In this document: piece by piece, positions 25,359 to 33,085 of the stretch | Layout of the letters: each line of letters opens with the position of its first letter | Numbering within the stretch: position 1 is the stretch's first letter | NCBI GenBank assembly: GCA_029266425.1 | Contig: JAQSWY010000037.1 | Location: 1-41,664, forward strand | Origin: Xanthobacteraceae bacterium | Lineage (GTDB): Bacteria > Pseudomonadota > Alphaproteobacteria > Rhizobiales > Xanthobacteraceae | Direction: 5' to 3' | Length of the DNA stretch: 41,664 nucleotides | Made by a program: the position numbers and the translations under genes | Notes under the pieces: model-generated | Seen by the model: only the letters and a program-made list of their open reading frames with translations | Told to the model about the DNA's origin: nothing | Databases searched by the model: none

Positions 25359-27713
25359 ATGGCTGCGAACAACCGCCACGCGGCGCGTGCCTTGCGCCGC
25401 GCATTGCCTTTCGTTTCTAGAGCCCTATCCGCTCGGATGGAACCATCCGAGCGACAAGATAGTCCTCTAGATTCAAAGAGCTGGAGCATGATCTTGTCGC
25501 AAAGGTCTTTCGACTTTTGCGGAGCATGCTCTGGCGTGTCGCTCGCCGCGATGCTTGCAGCGATGCTTGCCGCCTTGCCGGCGCATGCGCAGCAGGCCGC
25601 CACCCAACCGGCATCGACGGCGGCGGTGATCGAGACCGACGAATTTGTCGAGCTCGATCCGATCACGGTGATCGCCACCCGCACCGAGGAAAACTGGATC
25701 GACACGCTGGCCGCCGTCAGCGTGGTGCGGCCCGAGCAACTCGAGCAGATGATGCCGGTGCGCACCGAAGATCTGTTCCGCGGCATGCCGGGTGTTACCG
25801 CCATCCAGAACGGCAACACCACGCAGACCTCGATCAATATTCGCGGCCTGCAGGATTTCGGCCGCGTCGCGGTGATCCTCGACGGCGCCCGGCAGAACTT
25901 CACCCAGCTCGGCCATGCCAATGCCGCCGGCTCGTTCTTCGTCGAGCCCGGCCTGATCGCGGGCGTCGACGTGGTGCGCGGCCCGGTCTCGAACATCTAT
26001 GGTTCCGGCGCCATCGGCGGCGTGGTGACCATGCGCACCAAGGACGCCGAGGACATCATCGCCCGCGGCCAGACCTGGGGCGTCGAGGCGGACGGCGAGT
26101 TCGGCAGCAACGGGCCGATGGGCTATGGCTCGTTCCTGGGAGCGGCCAAGGTCGGCGAGAATGTCGATCTGTTCGGCGGCGGCACCTTCCGCAAGCAGGA
26201 CGACTACAAGGACGGCAACGGCGACACCGTCGACAATACCGGCTACGAGACTTGGACCGGCATCGCCAAGGCGACCTTCCGCCCGGCCGATTTCCACGAG
26301 ATCAAGCTCACCGCGCTCAATTACGAGAGCAAGTACGACACCAGCAACGAAGACAGCCCGACGACGACGCAATACCGGACCGACGTCGCCAACCGCACCG
26401 TGACGGCGAGCTGGAACTATTCGAACCCGGACGACAATCTGTTCGACTGGCGCAGCACCGTCTATTGGAACCAGGTCGATCTGGACCAGGTGAAGATCGC
26501 CGGCAACCCCAACGACATCACCGGCGACATCGGCGATCCGCGCGGCTTCACCATCGATACCGTCGGCTTCGACGCCTACAACACCTCGCGCTTCCAGTGG
26601 GGCACGGTCGAGAACGCCATCACCTATGGCGGCGACTACTTCCACGACGACGTCGACAATGTCGACGATTATGGCTTCGGCGAAGGCTACAACCCCTCAG
26701 GCGAGCGCGGCGTCGGCGGCGCCTTCGTGCAGTGGAACGCCAAATACTCGACCTGGCTCGAGCTCATCACCGCGCTGCGCTACGACACCTATTCGCTCGA
26801 CGGCGACGGCGTCTCCAATGACGGCGACCATCTCTCGCCCAAGATCACGCTCGGCATCACCCCCTGGTCGTGGCTCACCTTCTACGGCACCTATGCGGAG
26901 GGCTATCGCGCCCCGGCGGTGACCGAGACCCTGGTCGCCGGCGACCACCCGGCCTTCTTCCCCGGCGGCGCGCCGCCTTTCGAGTTCGTGCCGAACCCCA
27001 ATCTCAAGCCCGAGGTCGGCGAGAACAAGGAATTCGGCATCAACATCAAGCAGGATGGGCTGTTCGTCGCCAACGACAAGCTGCGCATCAAGGCGAACAT
27101 CTACCAGAACGACGTCGAGGACTTTATCGAGCTGGTCACCTTCGGCCCGCCGCGATGCATCGTGCCGAACCCGAGCCCGGTCGGCCCTCCCTGCTTCGCC
27201 TATAACGACTATTCGTTTGCCCAGTACCAGAACGTCGAGGAAGCGCGGCTGCGCGGCTTCGAGTTCGAGGGCACCTATGATGCCCGCAAATGGTTCTTCG
27301 GCGTCGCCGGCCAGGTCACCGAAGGCGAGGTGACGGCGGGCGAGGACAAGGGCCAGCCGCTCTCCACCATTCCGCCGAACCAGGTCACCGCGACGCTCGG
27401 CGCCCGCTTCCTCGACGAGAAGCTCACGCTCGCGGTGCGCTGGACCGCGGTCGCGGCGAAGAAGGCCTCCGACCTGCCCGACAACGCGGTCTATGAGCCG
27501 ACCGACAGCTTCAACCTCGTCAGCCTCTATGCCGGCTACCAGCCTTCGCCCAACACGCTGTGGCGGCTCTCGATCGAGAACCTGTTCGACGAGCAATACA
27601 CCCAGTACCAGAACTTCCTGCCCAGTGCCGGCCTGACGGTGAAGGGCGGGCTGACCATCCGCTTCGGCGGCGGCGCGGTCGCCTCCGCGGCTCCGCCGCT
27701 GGTCGTGAAGTGA
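25359..27713 (+). CDS. TonB-dependent haem/haemoprotein outer-membrane receptor
   Basis: This protein of about 784 residues has a plug domain (TRTEENWIDTLAAVSVV, TEDLFRGMPGVTA, NIRGLQDFGRVAVILDGAR) and a 22-strand barrel. The haem-receptor signature is seen as GYRAP followed by NPNLKPE. It imports haem across the outer membrane with TonB energy, feeding HmuTUV. I start at the ATG at 25359, preceded by GGGGA. The N-terminus is unusual: a basic segment (MAANNRHAARALRRA) is separated from the hydrophobic signal core (SLAAMLAAMLAALPAHA) by about 45 residues encoded by a palindromic repeat. An ATG at 25488 inside the repeat would also give a signal peptide but lacks a well-spaced ribosome-binding site. 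The C-terminus extends about ten residues past the last strand. Confidence 0.9.
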   Translation: MAANNRHAARALRRALPFVSRALSARMEPSERQDSPLDSKSWSMILSQRSFDFCGACSGVSLAAMLAAMLAALPAHAQQAATQPASTAAVIETDEFVELDPITVIATRTEENWIDTLAAVSVVRPEQLEQMMPVRTEDLFRGMPGVTAIQNGNTTQTSINIRGLQDFGRVAVILDGARQNFTQLGHANAAGSFFVEPGLIAGVDVVRGPVSNIYGSGAIGGVVTMRTKDAEDIIARGQTWGVEADGEFGSNGPMGYGSFLGAAKVGENVDLFGGGTFRKQDDYKDGNGDTVDNTGYETWTGIAKATFRPADFHEIKLTALNYESKYDTSNEDSPTTTQYRTDVANRTVTASWNYSNPDDNLFDWRSTVYWNQVDLDQVKIAGNPNDITGDIGDPRGFTIDTVGFDAYNTSRFQWGTVENAITYGGDYFHDDVDNVDDYGFGEGYNPSGERGVGGAFVQWNAKYSTWLELITALRYDTYSLDGDGVSNDGDHLSPKITLGITPWSWLTFYGTYAEGYRAPAVTETLVAGDHPAFFPGGAPPFEFVPNPNLKPEVGENKEFGINIKQDGLFVANDKLRIKANIYQNDVEDFIELVTFGPPRCIVPNPSPVGPPCFAYNDYSFAQYQNVEEARLRGFEFEGTYDARKWFFGVAGQVTEGEVTAGEDKGQPLSTIPPNQVTATLGARFLDEKLTLAVRWTAVAAKKASDLPDNAVYEPTDSFNLVSLYAGYQPSPNTLWRLSIENLFDEQYTQYQNFLPSAGLTVKGGLTIRFGGGAVASAAPPLVVK
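25417..25535. repeat. Palindromic repeat inside the receptor signal-peptide coding region
   Basis: The unit begins TCTAGAGC and contains GCTCGGATGG/CCATCCGAGC (25431-25440 with 25443-25452). It continues with a second palindrome bounded by GAGCATG and CATGCTC (25485-25534). It shares its edges and the CGGATGG hairpin core with the repeat at 3913-4017. The receptor reading frame stays open all through it. Confidence 0.65.
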
Positions 27714-27736
27714 ACAAACGAGTTGGAGTGAGAGCA

Positions 27737-28066
27737 ATGTTCCTGGCCATGAACCGCTTCAAGGTGAAGCACGGGTCCGAGACCGAATTCGAGCGCGTCT
27801 GGCGCGAGCGCGACTCGTACCTCGCCACGATCCCCGGCTTCGTCAGCTTCGCCTTGCTGCGCGGCACGGAGCGCGAGGACCACACGCTCTATTCGTCCCA
27901 CACCATCTGGGCCTCGCGCGCCGATTTCGAGGCCTGGACGCATTCCGATGCGTTCCGTGCCGCGCACCGCAATGCCGGCGAGAACAAGGTGCTCTATCTC
28001 GGCCATCCGGAAGTCGAGCTGTTCGAATCGGTGCTGGAGCTCGATCCGCTCGGCAGGGCCGCCTGA
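27737..28066 (+). CDS. IsdG/HmuQ-type haem-degrading monooxygenase
   Basis: This 109-residue protein has the ferredoxin-like fold of the antibiotic biosynthesis monooxygenase superfamily. The three residues essential in IsdG are all present at equivalent positions: Asn6 (AMNRFKV), Trp67 (FEAW) and His77 (FRAAH), with HSDAFRAAHR around the haem ligand. It should cleave imported haem in the cytoplasm and release iron. It lies 23 bases after the receptor gene and has GGAG nine bases before its ATG, so it is probably cotranscribed. It fills the role of HmuS, which is absent here. HmuQ/HmuD of Bradyrhizobium are the likely relatives. Confidence 0.88.
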   Translation: MFLAMNRFKVKHGSETEFERVWRERDSYLATIPGFVSFALLRGTEREDHTLYSSHTIWASRADFEAWTHSDAFRAAHRNAGENKVLYLGHPEVELFESVLELDPLGRAA

Positions 28067-28138
28067 CGACCCCGGCCCGCCATTCCGAACCAGGCCCTTC
28101 GGCGAGCAGCGCCTCTCCGTTGGGCTAGACGAGCAAGA

Positions 28139-28190
28139 CTTCTCCCTCGTGCTACAGTCGCTCTATCGAGGACCAGGCACGAGGGGGAAG
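28139..28190 (+). promoter_or_regulatory. Long hairpin that covers the ribosome-binding site of the 101-residue gene
   Basis: Bases 28139-28152 pair with 28177-28190 over 14 bp with a single G-U pair; the core is CCCTCGTGC/GCACGAGGG. The loop is 24 bases. The right arm contains the entire GAGGGGGA ribosome-binding site and ends two bases before the ATG at 28193. If transcribed, the mRNA would be closed to ribosomes unless the hairpin is opened. Confidence 0.55.
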
Positions 28191-28192
28191 CA

Positions 28193-28498
28193 ATGACGGA
28201 CGATATGCGGATCGAGCTGCAGCGCGCGCGCCGGCACCTCGACCTCCTCGAGCAGGATGCGACGCACCCGCTGGAATTCCTCGTCCAGAAATCGCCGACC
28301 GCGCAGCCGCTGATCCTGCGGCCCGGCAACGGCCTGCGCACCGCGCACTCCGATGCCGAGGTCGAATACGAGCAGCTGCGCGGCGCGCTGATCGACAGCC
28401 TGCGGCGCCGGGTCGACGAGCTGACCGTCAAGCTCGCGAAGATCGAGCCGGGCTTCACCCTCGAGCAGCTCGAATATGGCGACCACACCGAGGCCTGA
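28193..28498 (+). CDS. Hypothetical 101-residue protein
   Basis: I do not recognise this soluble, acidic protein. It looks mostly helical: an N-terminal amphipathic stretch (MRIELQRARRHLDLLEQDA), a Pro-containing middle (SPTAQPLILRPGNG) and a heptad-like C-terminal helix (ALIDSLRRRVDELTVKLAKI) that could form a coiled coil. It has no signal peptide or membrane segment. The GAGGGGGA ribosome-binding site is very strong but lies in a hairpin. It sits between the haem monooxygenase and the lipid genes with its own spacing, so it may be transcribed alone. Confidence 0.7.
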   Translation: MTDDMRIELQRARRHLDLLEQDATHPLEFLVQKSPTAQPLILRPGNGLRTAHSDAEVEYEQLRGALIDSLRRRVDELTVKLAKIEPGFTLEQLEYGDHTEA

Positions 28499-28590
28499 GC
28501 CGCGCCGGCCAAGCCGTTCGGGCCCGCCGGATAGGGCGGTTTGTCTGCGAACGCCGTAAGACGTGATTAAATTCTAGGTCGTAAGGATTC

Positions 28591-28609
28591 TCTCCGGAAA
28601 TTCCGGAGA
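28591..28609 (+). promoter_or_regulatory. 19-bp palindrome overlapping the dgkA ribosome-binding site
   Basis: TCTCCGGAA and TTCCGGAGA flank a single A, a perfect inverted repeat. As RNA it gives a seven-pair GC-rich stem with a five-base loop. The GGAG that serves dgkA (28605-28608) lies in the right arm, six bases before the ATG. It may be an operator or a translation-control hairpin. The rest of 28499-28590 shows nothing clear. Confidence 0.45.
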
Positions 28610-28614
28610 TCTCC

Positions 28615-28968
28615 ATGCGTCGTCTCTACCATGCGACGATCAATACGCTTCGCGGCCTCAGCTTCGCCGCGCGCAGCGAAGCCGCGTTCCGTGAGGAAAT
28701 CATCCTGCTGGCCATCGCCCTGCCGGCAGGTCTTTTCATCGCGCCCGGCGCCGGCTGGTATGTCGCCATGGTCACCGCGCTCTTCGTGGTGATGGCGGTC
28801 GAGCTGCTCAATACCGCGGTCGAGAAGCTGGCCGACCATATCACCCCGGAATGGAACGCCGAGATCGGCATCATCAAGGACATGGGCTCGGCCGCCGTAT
28901 TCTCCTCGCTGTGCGCTGCGGCCCTCATCTGGGTCGTCGCCGTGCTGGTGCGGGTGGACGTGCTGTGA
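28615..28968 (+). CDS. dgkA: Diacylglycerol kinase DgkA
   Basis: This 117-residue inner-membrane protein has three hydrophobic helices. The DgkA motifs are present: SEAAFREE near residue 20 and VVMAVELLNTAVEKLADHI with the catalytic glutamate. It phosphorylates diacylglycerol to phosphatidic acid. Its stop overlaps the GTG start of the next gene, a phosphoethanolamine-transferase-like enzyme. The pair makes sense because transfer of phosphoethanolamine from phosphatidylethanolamine leaves diacylglycerol, which DgkA recycles. Confidence 0.92.
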   Translation: MRRLYHATINTLRGLSFAARSEAAFREEIILLAIALPAGLFIAPGAGWYVAMVTALFVVMAVELLNTAVEKLADHITPEWNAEIGIIKDMGSAAVFSSLCAAALIWVVAVLVRVDVL

Positions 28969-30644
28969 GCGATCCGCATCCACCTCGCCGGTTCCGGCCG
29001 CTGCCGGCCTTGCTCTCGGTCTGCGCCATCGCAATCTTCGTGCTCGCAACCAATAGCGGCTTCACCCAGCGCATCGGCCTGCTCATCGAACAGGGCCGCC
29101 TCGTCACACTGATCGGCTATGTCGGGGTCTGGGGATTGTCCTGCCTCGCGCTGCTCGCCGCCGCCTTCCATCCCTCGCTCTGGGTCCGGGCGGGCTGGGC
29201 GGCGCTGATCGCGCTCACCGCGGCCGTGGGCTTTGCCTTCCACAAGGCGAGCGGCAACGAATTCACCGTGTTCGATGTGGTCTCGCTGTGGAACGCCCGC
29301 CACGAGGCTGCCCGCGCCGCCGATTTCTACCGGCAGGACATCCACTGGTTCGCGCTTGCCCTGATCGGCGGCTTTGCCGTGCTGATGCTGACCCCGCAGA
29401 TTCCGGCGCTGTCCCGGCGCCCCTGGTCGCGTGCTCTCGCGCTGGCGCCGCTCGTCCCCATCCTCGCCATGGCCGCGATCATCATGGTGAAGGAGGGCGG
29501 CGGTTCGGAGGGGCTGCCGGTGCAGTTCCAGCCGCTGGCGGTCGTCGGCGTCGCCGGCGGGGCGCTCGCCGCCAATCCCCCGCCCGCGCGCAAGGATGTC
29601 TCCTGGGAGCCGACCGGGCCCAAGGTGAAGAAGATCGTCTACCTCATCGATGAGAGCATACGCGGCGATTATATCGACTGGACGCCCGACAATCCCTACA
29701 CGCCCGAGCTCGCCCGGCTGAAGCCGAACTTCGTCGATTTCGGCAACGCCGCATCCGGCGGCAATTGCAGCCACTATTCCAATTCGATCCTGCGCTTCGG
29801 CCCGGCGCGCTCCGAAATCGGCCGGGACATGCTGACGCTGCCCACCATCTGGCAGTACGCCAAGAAGGCCGGCTACCGCACCGTCTATATCGACGGCCAG
29901 GCGACCTTCAATCGCAACCCCGGCAAGATGCAGAACTTCATGACGGCCGAGGAGGCGAAGTCGATCGACAGCTTCCGTCCGCTGCCCGACGACGTCGCCG
30001 CCCCCGATCTCGACGACCGGCTGCTCGACATCGTCGAGCAGGAGTTGAAGGGCGATGGTCCGGTCTTCATCTATGCCAACAAGAACGGCGCGCACTTCCC
30101 CTATGATCGCGGCTATCCGGCGGAGAAGGCGAAGTTCCACCCGACCATGAGCGAGACCGAGGGCGATACGTCGGAAGGGCGCATCAATTCCTTCCGCAAT
30201 TCGATCGTCTGGACGGTGGATCGCTTCTTCAAGCGGCTGTTCGACGAGAACGAGCTGCACGACACCGTCATCATCTACACCTCGGATCACGGCCAGCAAT
30301 TCATTCCCGGCCACTTCTCACATTGCAACGTGGAGGATCCAGATCCCCGCGAGGGACTGGTGCCCTTGCTCGCCATCGCGACCGATCCCGCCCTGAAGCA
30401 GCGCCTCGCCACAGGGGCGCAGGCAAGCCTCGGCCATGCCAGCCATTTCGCCATCGCGCCGACGCTCTATGAACTGATGGGCTATCGGCCCGTCGACATC
30501 GCCACGCGCTATCATGAGAGCATGTTCGCGCCCGACCGCGAGCCGCCGGCCTTCACCAGCGGCGACATTTTCGGGCTGTTCGGCAACGACACGCGCTGGC
30601 ACCCGCTCGATCTGACGAAGAACTATCTCGAAAGCGGGAAATAG
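28965..30644 (+). CDS. EptA-like lipid phosphoethanolamine transferase (sulfatase superfamily)
   Basis: This 559-residue protein has five N-terminal membrane helices and a periplasmic alkaline-phosphatase-like domain, the layout of EptA/OpgE. Metal-site motifs include YLIDESIRGD, IYTSDHGQQ and the FSHCNVEDP region. The nucleophile region reads GGNCSHYSN, where EptA has a catalytic threonine in GTxTA; the likely nucleophile is Ser269, or Cys268. The gene starts at a GTG at 28965 that overlaps the dgkA stop (GTGA); the longer open frame upstream lies inside dgkA and is not real. It probably decorates lipid A, another lipid or a periplasmic glucan with phosphoethanolamine. The acceptor is unknown. 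Confidence 0.85.
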   Translation: MSDPHPPRRFRPLPALLSVCAIAIFVLATNSGFTQRIGLLIEQGRLVTLIGYVGVWGLSCLALLAAAFHPSLWVRAGWAALIALTAAVGFAFHKASGNEFTVFDVVSLWNARHEAARAADFYRQDIHWFALALIGGFAVLMLTPQIPALSRRPWSRALALAPLVPILAMAAIIMVKEGGGSEGLPVQFQPLAVVGVAGGALAANPPPARKDVSWEPTGPKVKKIVYLIDESIRGDYIDWTPDNPYTPELARLKPNFVDFGNAASGGNCSHYSNSILRFGPARSEIGRDMLTLPTIWQYAKKAGYRTVYIDGQATFNRNPGKMQNFMTAEEAKSIDSFRPLPDDVAAPDLDDRLLDIVEQELKGDGPVFIYANKNGAHFPYDRGYPAEKAKFHPTMSETEGDTSEGRINSFRNSIVWTVDRFFKRLFDENELHDTVIIYTSDHGQQFIPGHFSHCNVEDPDPREGLVPLLAIATDPALKQRLATGAQASLGHASHFAIAPTLYELMGYRPVDIATRYHESMFAPDREPPAFTSGDIFGLFGNDTRWHPLDLTKNYLESGK

Positions 30645-30665
30645 CCCGAGCGCGGGCGCGGCCCG

Positions 30666-31916
30666 TCAGTGCCCGTAGCGCCGGCCGGCCTCGATGGCGA
30701 GGCCGGTGCCGACCGAGCCGAAGGTGTCGCCATCGACCACCCGCGCGCCCGGCACTGCCGCCACGATGGCGCGGTGGACGTGCGGCAACCGCGTCGAGCC
30801 GCCGGTCATGAACACCGCGTCGATGTCCCCTATGCCGAGCCCGGCCTGCTTCAGGCAGATCCCGACCCGCGCGGCGATGCGGCGGGCAAGCTCGCCGGTA
30901 TGGCGCACCAGTGCGGGGGCGTCGATGGGGACCTCGAGCTCCGGCTCGAGCCACGCCAGATCGACGAGAGTCTCGTCGGCGTCCGAGAGCGCGATCTTCG
31001 CCTCTTCCGCCTGCATCGCCAGCATGTGGCCGCGCTGCTCGGAGACCACCCGGATCAGCCGCTCCACCAGAGCGGGCTTCGCCGCCTCGCGCCGCACTTC
31101 CTGCAATTCGCGCAAGCTGCGCGCATTATAGAGCCGGTTGATGCTCGACCAGGTGGCGAGCTCGTGGAAATAGCCGCTCGGCACGTCGCGCCCGGCGCGC
31201 TTCATCGGCGAGCGATAGCCGAGCAGCGGCATCAGTTCGCCGAGGCTGAGCAGCCGGTCGAAATCGGTGCCGCCGATGCGCACGCCGTCATTGGCGAGGA
31301 TATCGCCGGCGCGATCCTCGCGATCATGGCGGTCCGGGCCCAGCCGGACGATCGAGAAGTCCGAGGTGCCGCCGCCGATATCGGCGATCAGCGCAATCTC
31401 CTCGCGGCTCACCTGCTGCTCATAGTCGAACGCCGCGGCGATCGGCTCGAACTGGCAGGAGACCTCGGCAAAGCCGATCTTGCGCGCAACCTCGCGCAGC
31501 ACCTCTTCGGCGCGCGCATTCGCTCCCGCGTCATCATCGACGAAGAACACCGGACGGCCGAGCACCACCGCCTCCAGCGCACCGTCGGTCGCGGCCTCCG
31601 AGCGCGTCTTCACCTTGGCGAGGAAATCCCCGATCACGTCGCGGAAGCGGACTGCGGCGCGGCCGATCTGCGTCTTCTCCTCGATCAGCGGACTGCCGAG
31701 CACCGATTTCAGTGAGCGCATCAGGCGGCCGTCATAGCCGTCGACATAGCGCCCCATCGCCGCCCGGCCGATCGCGGCGGCACCATCGCGGCCGTAGAAC
31801 ACCGCGCTCGGCACCGTGACCTTGTCGCCTTCCAGCGCCGCGAGCCTCGGGCCGGCCGGCGTCGCGACGCCGAGCGTCGTGTTCGAGGTTCCGAAATCGA
31901 GGCCGCAAGCGATCAT
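30666..31916 (-). CDS. Hsp70-like protein of the YegD type
   Basis: This 416-residue protein has the actin/Hsp70 ATPase fold: phosphate-1 loop CGLDFGTSNTTLGV at the N-terminus, IADIGGGTSDFSIVRL as phosphate-2 and MTGGSTRLPHVHRAI as the adenosine motif. It lacks the DnaK substrate-binding domain and lid, as YegD does. Its function is poorly known; a chaperone-related or ATP-regulated role is inferred from the family. It converges with the phosphoethanolamine-transferase-like gene, with 21 bases between them. It is divergent from the TauE/SafE gene; the 221-base gap 31917-32137 shows no clear feature. Confidence 0.88.
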   Translation of the reverse strand: MIACGLDFGTSNTTLGVATPAGPRLAALEGDKVTVPSAVFYGRDGAAAIGRAAMGRYVDGYDGRLMRSLKSVLGSPLIEEKTQIGRAAVRFRDVIGDFLAKVKTRSEAATDGALEAVVLGRPVFFVDDDAGANARAEEVLREVARKIGFAEVSCQFEPIAAAFDYEQQVSREEIALIADIGGGTSDFSIVRLGPDRHDREDRAGDILANDGVRIGGTDFDRLLSLGELMPLLGYRSPMKRAGRDVPSGYFHELATWSSINRLYNARSLRELQEVRREAAKPALVERLIRVVSEQRGHMLAMQAEEAKIALSDADETLVDLAWLEPELEVPIDAPALVRHTGELARRIAARVGICLKQAGLGIGDIDAVFMTGGSTRLPHVHRAIVAAVPGARVVDGDTFGSVGTGLAIEAGRRYGH

Positions 31917-32137
31917 GGGAACAGCGTCTCAGTGGAAATTGGGCCGCGCCGTTTGCACCAGTATTGTGGCCGCAATCGCACATGACCCCTGCTTGGCGCA
32001 TGCGCTCGCCGGGACCCCGTGGACGCGCGGCGGCGTGCCCTGCATAACCCGGACGATCATGCGCCGCACGGCATCACATCGCCGCATGGACGCTGTCGCG
32101 CGCCCTCACTGGCGCCGCCTGACCGGGAATCGCCGCC

Positions 32138-32893
32138 ATGGATTTCGCCGTCGCCGGATTGGGAGCCTGGCAATATGCCCTTCTCGGCCTGATCGCCTTC
32201 CTCGCCGCGATCGTCGGCGGCATCAGCAGCTTCGGCGCCGGCCTCCTGGTCACTCCCTTCCTGGTCCCGGTGGTCGGCATTAAGGGCGTAGTGCCGATCC
32301 TGTCGGTCGCGATGCTGTTCGGGAACTCGTCGCGCGTCTGGGTCTATCGCCACGAGCTCGCGATCCGCCCGATATTGCAGATCCTCGTGCCGGCCATGCC
32401 GGGGGTCGTACTCGGCGCCTGGCTGAACGATCTGCTGCCGCAGCAGACGCTCGCCCTCGTGCTGGGCCTGTTCCTGCTCGCCTCGATCCCGCTGCGCCGC
32501 TTCCTGGCGCAGCGTCGGATCACCCCGACACCGGCGGCGATCATCGGCGGCTCGCTCGTCTTCGGCATCATATCCGGCGCCATGCCGGGCGGCGGCGTGG
32601 TGCTGCTGCCGATGCTGCTCGGCATCGGCCTCACCGGCGGCGGCCTCGTCGGCACCGACGCCGCGATCGGGGTCTGCATCAATCTCGCCAAGGTGCTGCT
32701 GTTCGGCGCCTTCGCCTTGCTCGATACCCAGCTCATTCTCGGCGGCGTGCTCATCGGTCTCTGCATGATCCCCGGCGCCTATGGCGCCCACTGGCTGATC
32801 CGCCGGCTCGACATGAAGATGCACACCGCCTTGATCGAGCTGCTCATCATCTTCAGCGGCGCGTCCTTCATCTGGTCGGCACTGTTCGGATAA
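32138..32893 (+). CDS. TauE/SafE family membrane permease
   Basis: This 251-residue inner-membrane protein has about eight hydrophobic segments in two repeats. The family motif is seen as GGISSFGAGLLVTPFLVP in the first half and ISGAMPGGGVVLLPMLLGIGL in the second. Members export sulfite, sulfoacetate or other small organic anions, or act in taurine metabolism. GGGAA lies nine bases before the ATG. No sulfonate genes are next to it, so the substrate is open. Confidence 0.85.
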   Translation: MDFAVAGLGAWQYALLGLIAFLAAIVGGISSFGAGLLVTPFLVPVVGIKGVVPILSVAMLFGNSSRVWVYRHELAIRPILQILVPAMPGVVLGAWLNDLLPQQTLALVLGLFLLASIPLRRFLAQRRITPTPAAIIGGSLVFGIISGAMPGGGVVLLPMLLGIGLTGGGLVGTDAAIGVCINLAKVLLFGAFALLDTQLILGGVLIGLCMIPGAYGAHWLIRRLDMKMHTALIELLIIFSGASFIWSALFG

Positions 32894-32910
32894 CGGACTG
32901 CCACCCCTGC

Positions 32911-33021
32911 GACCTCATCCTGAGGCGCTCGGGCAAGGCCCGAGCCTCAATGGATGTTCAAGCCGCACGGCCGTCTCCTCCTTCAGCATGCTTCGAGGCG
33001 GCGGCACCTCGGGATGAGGTC
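32911..33021. repeat. Dispersed repeat family A, copy 1 (CCTCATCCTGAGG type)
   Basis: A perfect 10-bp inverted repeat, GACCTCATCC (32911-32920) and GGATGAGGTC (33012-33021), bounds the element. Inside is an 8-bp hairpin, GCTCGGGC/GCCCGAGC (32927-32945). It fills most of the 192-base gap before the MarR gene. A shorter relative lies at 33918-33957. Confidence 0.7.
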
Positions 33022-33049
33022 GCGAGTGCCGTACAGCCCCTCGACCCAC

Positions 33050-33077
33050 TTGTGCCAACCCGACATGCGGGTATATA
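33050..33077 (+). promoter_or_regulatory. Predicted promoter of a probably leaderless MarR gene
   Basis: TTGTGC (33050-33055) and TATATA (33072-33077) have a 16-base spacer. Transcription would begin only a few bases before the ATG at 33086. The palindrome GTATATAC at 33071-33078 overlaps the -10 and could be an autorepressor site. Confidence 0.4.
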
Positions 33078-33085
33078 CACGCACC

